A stretch of 15,575 bases of DNA. Origin: CAYMTV01 sp964393525. Its GTDB lineage: Bacteria; Patescibacteriota; Microgenomatia; Daviesbacterales; UBA10151. The first letter of the stretch is position 1; each line of letters opens with the position of its first letter. This document shows positions 12,802-15,575 of this stretch, piece after piece. The translations under genes were made by a program, and so were the position numbers. The notes under the pieces were generated by a model. That model worked only from the letters and a program-made list of their open reading frames with translations, searched no databases and was not told the DNA's origin. Location of the stretch: assembly GCA_964393525.1 (NCBI GenBank), contig CAYMTV010000024.1:1-15575 (forward strand). Direction: 5' to 3'.

Positions 12802-12812
12802 CATAAGTCCTT

Positions 12813-13973
12813 ATGAAGTTACTTCACTTCTCTGATATTCATATCGGTATGGAAAACTATGCCAAGCTTGATCCCCAAACTGGACTCTCATCAAGATTGC
12901 TAGACTTTTTTAAAACCTTTGACTTTATAGTGGAGACTGCTTTTTCTAAAGACGTCGATGCAGTTGTATTTGCCGGAGATGCTTACAAAACCCGTGACCC
13001 AAATCCTACCCAGCAAAGAGGCTTCGGGGAAAGAATTAGTCGTTTGGCCAAAAAAATTCCGGTTGTTTTAGTTGTAGGAAATCACGACACTCCTAACGCT
13101 TTAGGTAAAGCCAATTCTTTGGACATTTATTCTGCCTTGGAAATAGATAATGTTTGGGTTTCCCGTACCCCTGAGCTTTTAGAAATTCCTACTAAATCCG
13201 GAAGTTTACAAGTTGTAACTTTACCTTGGCTTCATAAAAATGATTATCAAACCATAGGAGAAAAGTTGCGTTTCCTTTATGACAAATTAGATCCTAAATT
13301 CCCAGCAATCTTTTTATCTCATTCTGAAGTTATTGGTGCTCAATATGGCTCAGAAAAAGGTATGGCAATTGCAAATGATGTTACAATCCCCCTTTCTTTA
13401 CTTCAAGACAGAAGACTTTCATATGTAGCGCTTGGTCATATTCACAAACATCAGGTTTTATCAAAACCCAATGATAAACCTTTAATTGTTTATGCCGGTT
13501 CCCCTCATAGAATTGATTTTGGTGAGGAAAAAGAAGACAAGGGAATCTGTTTGGTAAACATTGATAATAATCAAAATGCAAGCTTTGAGTTTATCAAAAC
13601 AAACTGCCGGCAGTTTTTAACAATTACTGTTAATCTTAAAGGAACTGACGAGGATCCAACTAAAACTATTGTTTCTGAAATTAAAAAACATGACACCACT
13701 GACAAAGTTGTAAGGGTCGTTATTAATATTCCATCTGATTGCGAAAAAGAGATAGAGATGGATAAAGTCAAAAAGGCTTTAAACGATGCAAACTTCATTG
13801 CCGGAATTTCCAGAAATGTCGAACGCAAAGACAGACCAAAACTTGAAGCTGGTGAAGAAGTGGAAAAGCTTACTCCCATAGATGCCTTAAGAAAATTCTT
13901 TGAAGCCAAACAATATACTAAAGAAAAACAAAAACAGCTTGAGGAATATGCATCACAACTGCTAGAAAGTTAA
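12813..13973 (+). CDS. sbcD: SbcD/Mre11 family nuclease subunit
   Basis: SbcD is the metal-dependent nuclease of the SbcCD (Mre11-Rad50) complex, which processes hairpins and blocked DNA ends. The 386-aa product has the calcineurin-like phosphoesterase signature in order: DIH (D8, H10), GD (D56), GNHD (90-92), SH (H170) and GHIH (H209, H211), so all metal ligands are present. A capping domain and a C-terminal region rich in charged residues follow (about 260-386), matching the part that contacts SbcC. The length is typical. sbcC starts directly after its TAA stop (0 nt spacing), consistent with cotranscription. Confidence 0.95.
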   Translation: MKLLHFSDIHIGMENYAKLDPQTGLSSRLLDFFKTFDFIVETAFSKDVDAVVFAGDAYKTRDPNPTQQRGFGERISRLAKKIPVVLVVGNHDTPNALGKANSLDIYSALEIDNVWVSRTPELLEIPTKSGSLQVVTLPWLHKNDYQTIGEKLRFLYDKLDPKFPAIFLSHSEVIGAQYGSEKGMAIANDVTIPLSLLQDRRLSYVALGHIHKHQVLSKPNDKPLIVYAGSPHRIDFGEEKEDKGICLVNIDNNQNASFEFIKTNCRQFLTITVNLKGTDEDPTKTIVSEIKKHDTTDKVVRVVINIPSDCEKEIEMDKVKKALNDANFIAGISRNVERKDRPKLEAGEEVEKLTPIDALRKFFEAKQYTKEKQKQLEEYASQLLES

Positions 13974-15575
13974 ATGGTACCGGTCCATCTCAAACTATCA
14001 AACTTTACAAGCTACGGAGAAAAAACACCTGAACTAGACTTCAGTTCCTTTCATCTAGCGGCAATTTCCGGACTTAATGGCGCCGGGAAATCCTCTCTTT
14101 TAGATGCAATTACCTGGTGTATTTGGGGATCATCCCGAGCCGGAGACTCATCAGATGCATTGGTTAGGCTTGGTCAATCTGAGATGTTTGTTGAGTTCAC
14201 CTTTGCCTTAGATGATCATGAATTTACAGTTAAAAGACGTCGTATTAAAAAAGGTGGCGGAAATACAGCTTTAGAGCTTTGGAGCAATTCACACAATTTA
14301 ACAGAAGGGACTATAAAAGCGACCCAGCAAAAAATTATTGATACTCTGCATTTAACTTATGAGACTTTTGCCAATTCATCTTTCATCCGCCAGGGACATG
14401 CCGACGAATTTACCCTGCATGGACCAACTGATAGAAAAAGGATTTTGGCGGACATTTTAGGACTTGATCATTATGACAAACTAGAAGAAAAGGCAAAAGA
14501 AAAAGCTAAGGAATCTCAAACTAAACTGACTTTACTTGAGTATCAAATGCTTGAGATTGAAGCCGAGCTTTCTCAAAAAGAGGAGAGGCAAAAAGCTTAT
14601 AACCAATTACAAGAGGATGTTAAATCAGCCAAGGAGGAATTAAAAGAAGTTGAATCCCAAATAAAAATCATTGAACATGAAAAACAAACTTTAGAGGTAA
14701 CAGTGAAAACCTTGCTGGAGGCAAAACAAAGGTATGAGTCTTTGAGAAAAGAGCTTATGGATTTAAAGTTGCAAATTGAATTAAAAGAAAAAGCTAAAAG
14801 TGAATACCAATTAATTTTGGATAAAAAGGAACTTATCGAGAAAAATTATCAAAAACTCCAAGAACTTAAAGAAGAAAAACAAAAATTAGATATTAAAAGA
14901 TCAAGGCTTATTCAAGTCAAAGATGAACTTGTAGGAATAGAAAAAATTATTAATGAGAGGGAAGATAAAAGAAAAAGCGCAATTTCAAAGCTAGAGATAG
15001 AACTTAAAGGATTTGAAACTAAAAATGAACAACTAGAACTGCAGAATAAAAAACTTTTAGAAAGTAAATCTCTCTGCCCGACTTGTGGTCAACCTATTGG
15101 GAAAGAGCTAAATAAGGAAATTATCTCTACTAATATCAACCAGATTAAAGAAAACAGTTCCAAGCTCGTTGAAAGTGCTCAAAAAATAGAAAAATTTAAA
15201 AGTATTATCTTACCAGAGGTAAAACTTGCTAAAGAAAAAGAACTAGAGGTAAAGAAATTAGAAGAAGAGACAAAAGAGTATTCAGTCATCACTAATCAGA
15301 CTCAAGAACTGGAAAGATTTGAGCTAGGTTACTCCAAACTCCAACAAGCAGAAGTGGCTGTTAAAACCCACGAGGAGGCTTTAGCGGATTTGCAAAAATT
15401 GTATCTAAATCGCGAAAAAGAAGTTGAAAAAACTAAAAACTTTGAGAGAGATCTCAGTTTATACCAGGAAAAACTTTTAGAAATTGAGAAAAAATTAGAA
15501 ACTCAAGTTGTTGTTAAAAACGAAAGGTCACAAATGCTTTTGGATTTAACTGGCAAAGTTGGTGAGCAAAAACAA
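13974..15575 (+). CDS. sbcC: SbcC/Rad50 family ATPase, N-terminal 534 residues (cut by window edge)
   Basis: SbcC is the SMC-like ATPase partner of SbcD. The frame is open from the ATG at 13974, immediately after the sbcD stop, to the last base. The N-terminal ATPase lobe has Walker A GLNGAGKSS (33-41) and the Q-loop region SFIRQGHADEF. A long Lys/Glu/Gln coiled coil begins near residue 175. The zinc-hook apex CPTC lies at residues 368-371, followed by the returning coiled-coil arm. The ABC signature and Walker B lobe would lie beyond the edge. A hook at 368 suggests arms shorter than those of E. coli SbcC (about 1,050 aa). No Shine-Dalgarno is clear; coupling to sbcD is likely. Confidence 0.95.
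   Translation, partial: MVPVHLKLSNFTSYGEKTPELDFSSFHLAAISGLNGAGKSSLLDAITWCIWGSSRAGDSSDALVRLGQSEMFVEFTFALDDHEFTVKRRRIKKGGGNTALELWSNSHNLTEGTIKATQQKIIDTLHLTYETFANSSFIRQGHADEFTLHGPTDRKRILADILGLDHYDKLEEKAKEKAKESQTKLTLLEYQMLEIEAELSQKEERQKAYNQLQEDVKSAKEELKEVESQIKIIEHEKQTLEVTVKTLLEAKQRYESLRKELMDLKLQIELKEKAKSEYQLILDKKELIEKNYQKLQELKEEKQKLDIKRSRLIQVKDELVGIEKIINEREDKRKSAISKLEIELKGFETKNEQLELQNKKLLESKSLCPTCGQPIGKELNKEIISTNINQIKENSSKLVESAQKIEKFKSIILPEVKLAKEKELEVKKLEEETKEYSVITNQTQELERFELGYSKLQQAEVAVKTHEEALADLQKLYLNREKEVEKTKNFERDLSLYQEKLLEIEKKLETQVVVKNERSQMLLDLTGKVGEQKQ

Larger units (their letters stand above)
12484..12812. other. Non-coding spacer between the basic membrane protein gene and sbcD
   Basis: About 330 bases, unusually long for this compact window. 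From the left it holds the leader and Shine-Dalgarno of the minus-strand gene, a small inverted repeat (ACTCA 12506-12510 / TGAGT 12521-12525), a nested inverted-repeat block (12594-12685), a purine-rich stretch (about 12715-12760) and the sbcD promoter. The open frame at 12504-12689 on the minus strand (61 aa) looks like chance. No tRNA, 6S RNA, SRP RNA, tmRNA or RNase P signature was recognised. Confidence 0.6.

Noticed and set aside
1..15575. CRISPR array, tRNA/rRNA genes, transposases, toxin-antitoxin or phage defence genes
   Set aside because: No repeat-spacer pattern, cloverleaf, rRNA signature, transposase motif or defence-gene signature was found on either strand. SbcCD and PcrA are ordinary housekeeping repair genes here.

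Overview
This AT-rich window reads as a genome fragment of a Candidate Phyla Radiation (Patescibacteria) bacterium, most likely of the Microgenomates (OP11) type. That placement is inferred from the style of the genes and not from a marker phylogeny. Supporting signs are very tight packing, many 1-4 nt start/stop overlaps, short versions of core proteins (HolA, thioredoxin, triosephosphate isomerase), a LytR-CpsA-Psr protein with a two-cysteine insertion, several single-pass secreted proteins of unknown function, and a partial type IV pilus operon. TGA ends several genes, so the TGA-as-glycine code of Gracilibacteria/Absconditabacteria is not in use. A run of 10 Ns at 2532-2541 marks a draft scaffold join.

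Layout. (1) 1-159: the start of murJ (lipid II flippase) on the minus strand, running off the left edge and divergent from rpsT. (2) 285-3065, plus: rpsT, then a translationally coupled pilus operon: pilN, an unlisted 38-codon ORF, pilO, a 69-aa membrane protein, and a membrane-anchored FN3/carboxypeptidase-regulatory/dockerin protein split by the Ns. (3) 3062-6393, minus: thioredoxin, alkyltransferase-like DNA repair protein, a stub of a second tpiA start, tpiA, an LCP cell-wall ligase and holA, all probably read from one promoter near 6403. (4) 6478-9168, plus: a PcrA/UvrD helicase carrying an in-frame palindromic repeat, followed by a G5-3D cell-wall protein. (5) 9160-10490, minus: two secreted or anchored proteins of unknown function. 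(6) 10648-12164, plus: a FemAB-type peptidyltransferase coupled to a membrane-anchored FAM173-like methyltransferase. (7) 12181-12483, minus: a small, very basic single-pass membrane protein behind a long, possibly structured leader. (8) 12813-15575, plus: sbcD and the first 534 codons of sbcC, running off the right edge.

Functional themes are cell-envelope building (MurJ, LCP, FemAB, 3D protein), DNA maintenance and repair (PcrA, SbcCD, HolA, ATL) and type IV pili, which in these small, probably host-attached cells could serve DNA uptake or attachment.

The most notable non-genic signals are: a recurring arrangement of a -10 element (extended in four of five cases) 9-11 nt before the start codon of operon-leading genes, suggesting nearly leaderless mRNAs; a REP-like palindrome inside the pcrA reading frame; a duplicated tpiA 5' end; a 7-bp tandem repeat next to a perfect TATAAT; and a nested inverted-repeat region at 12594-12685. 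No tRNA, rRNA, CRISPR array, transposase or convincing intrinsic terminator was found.
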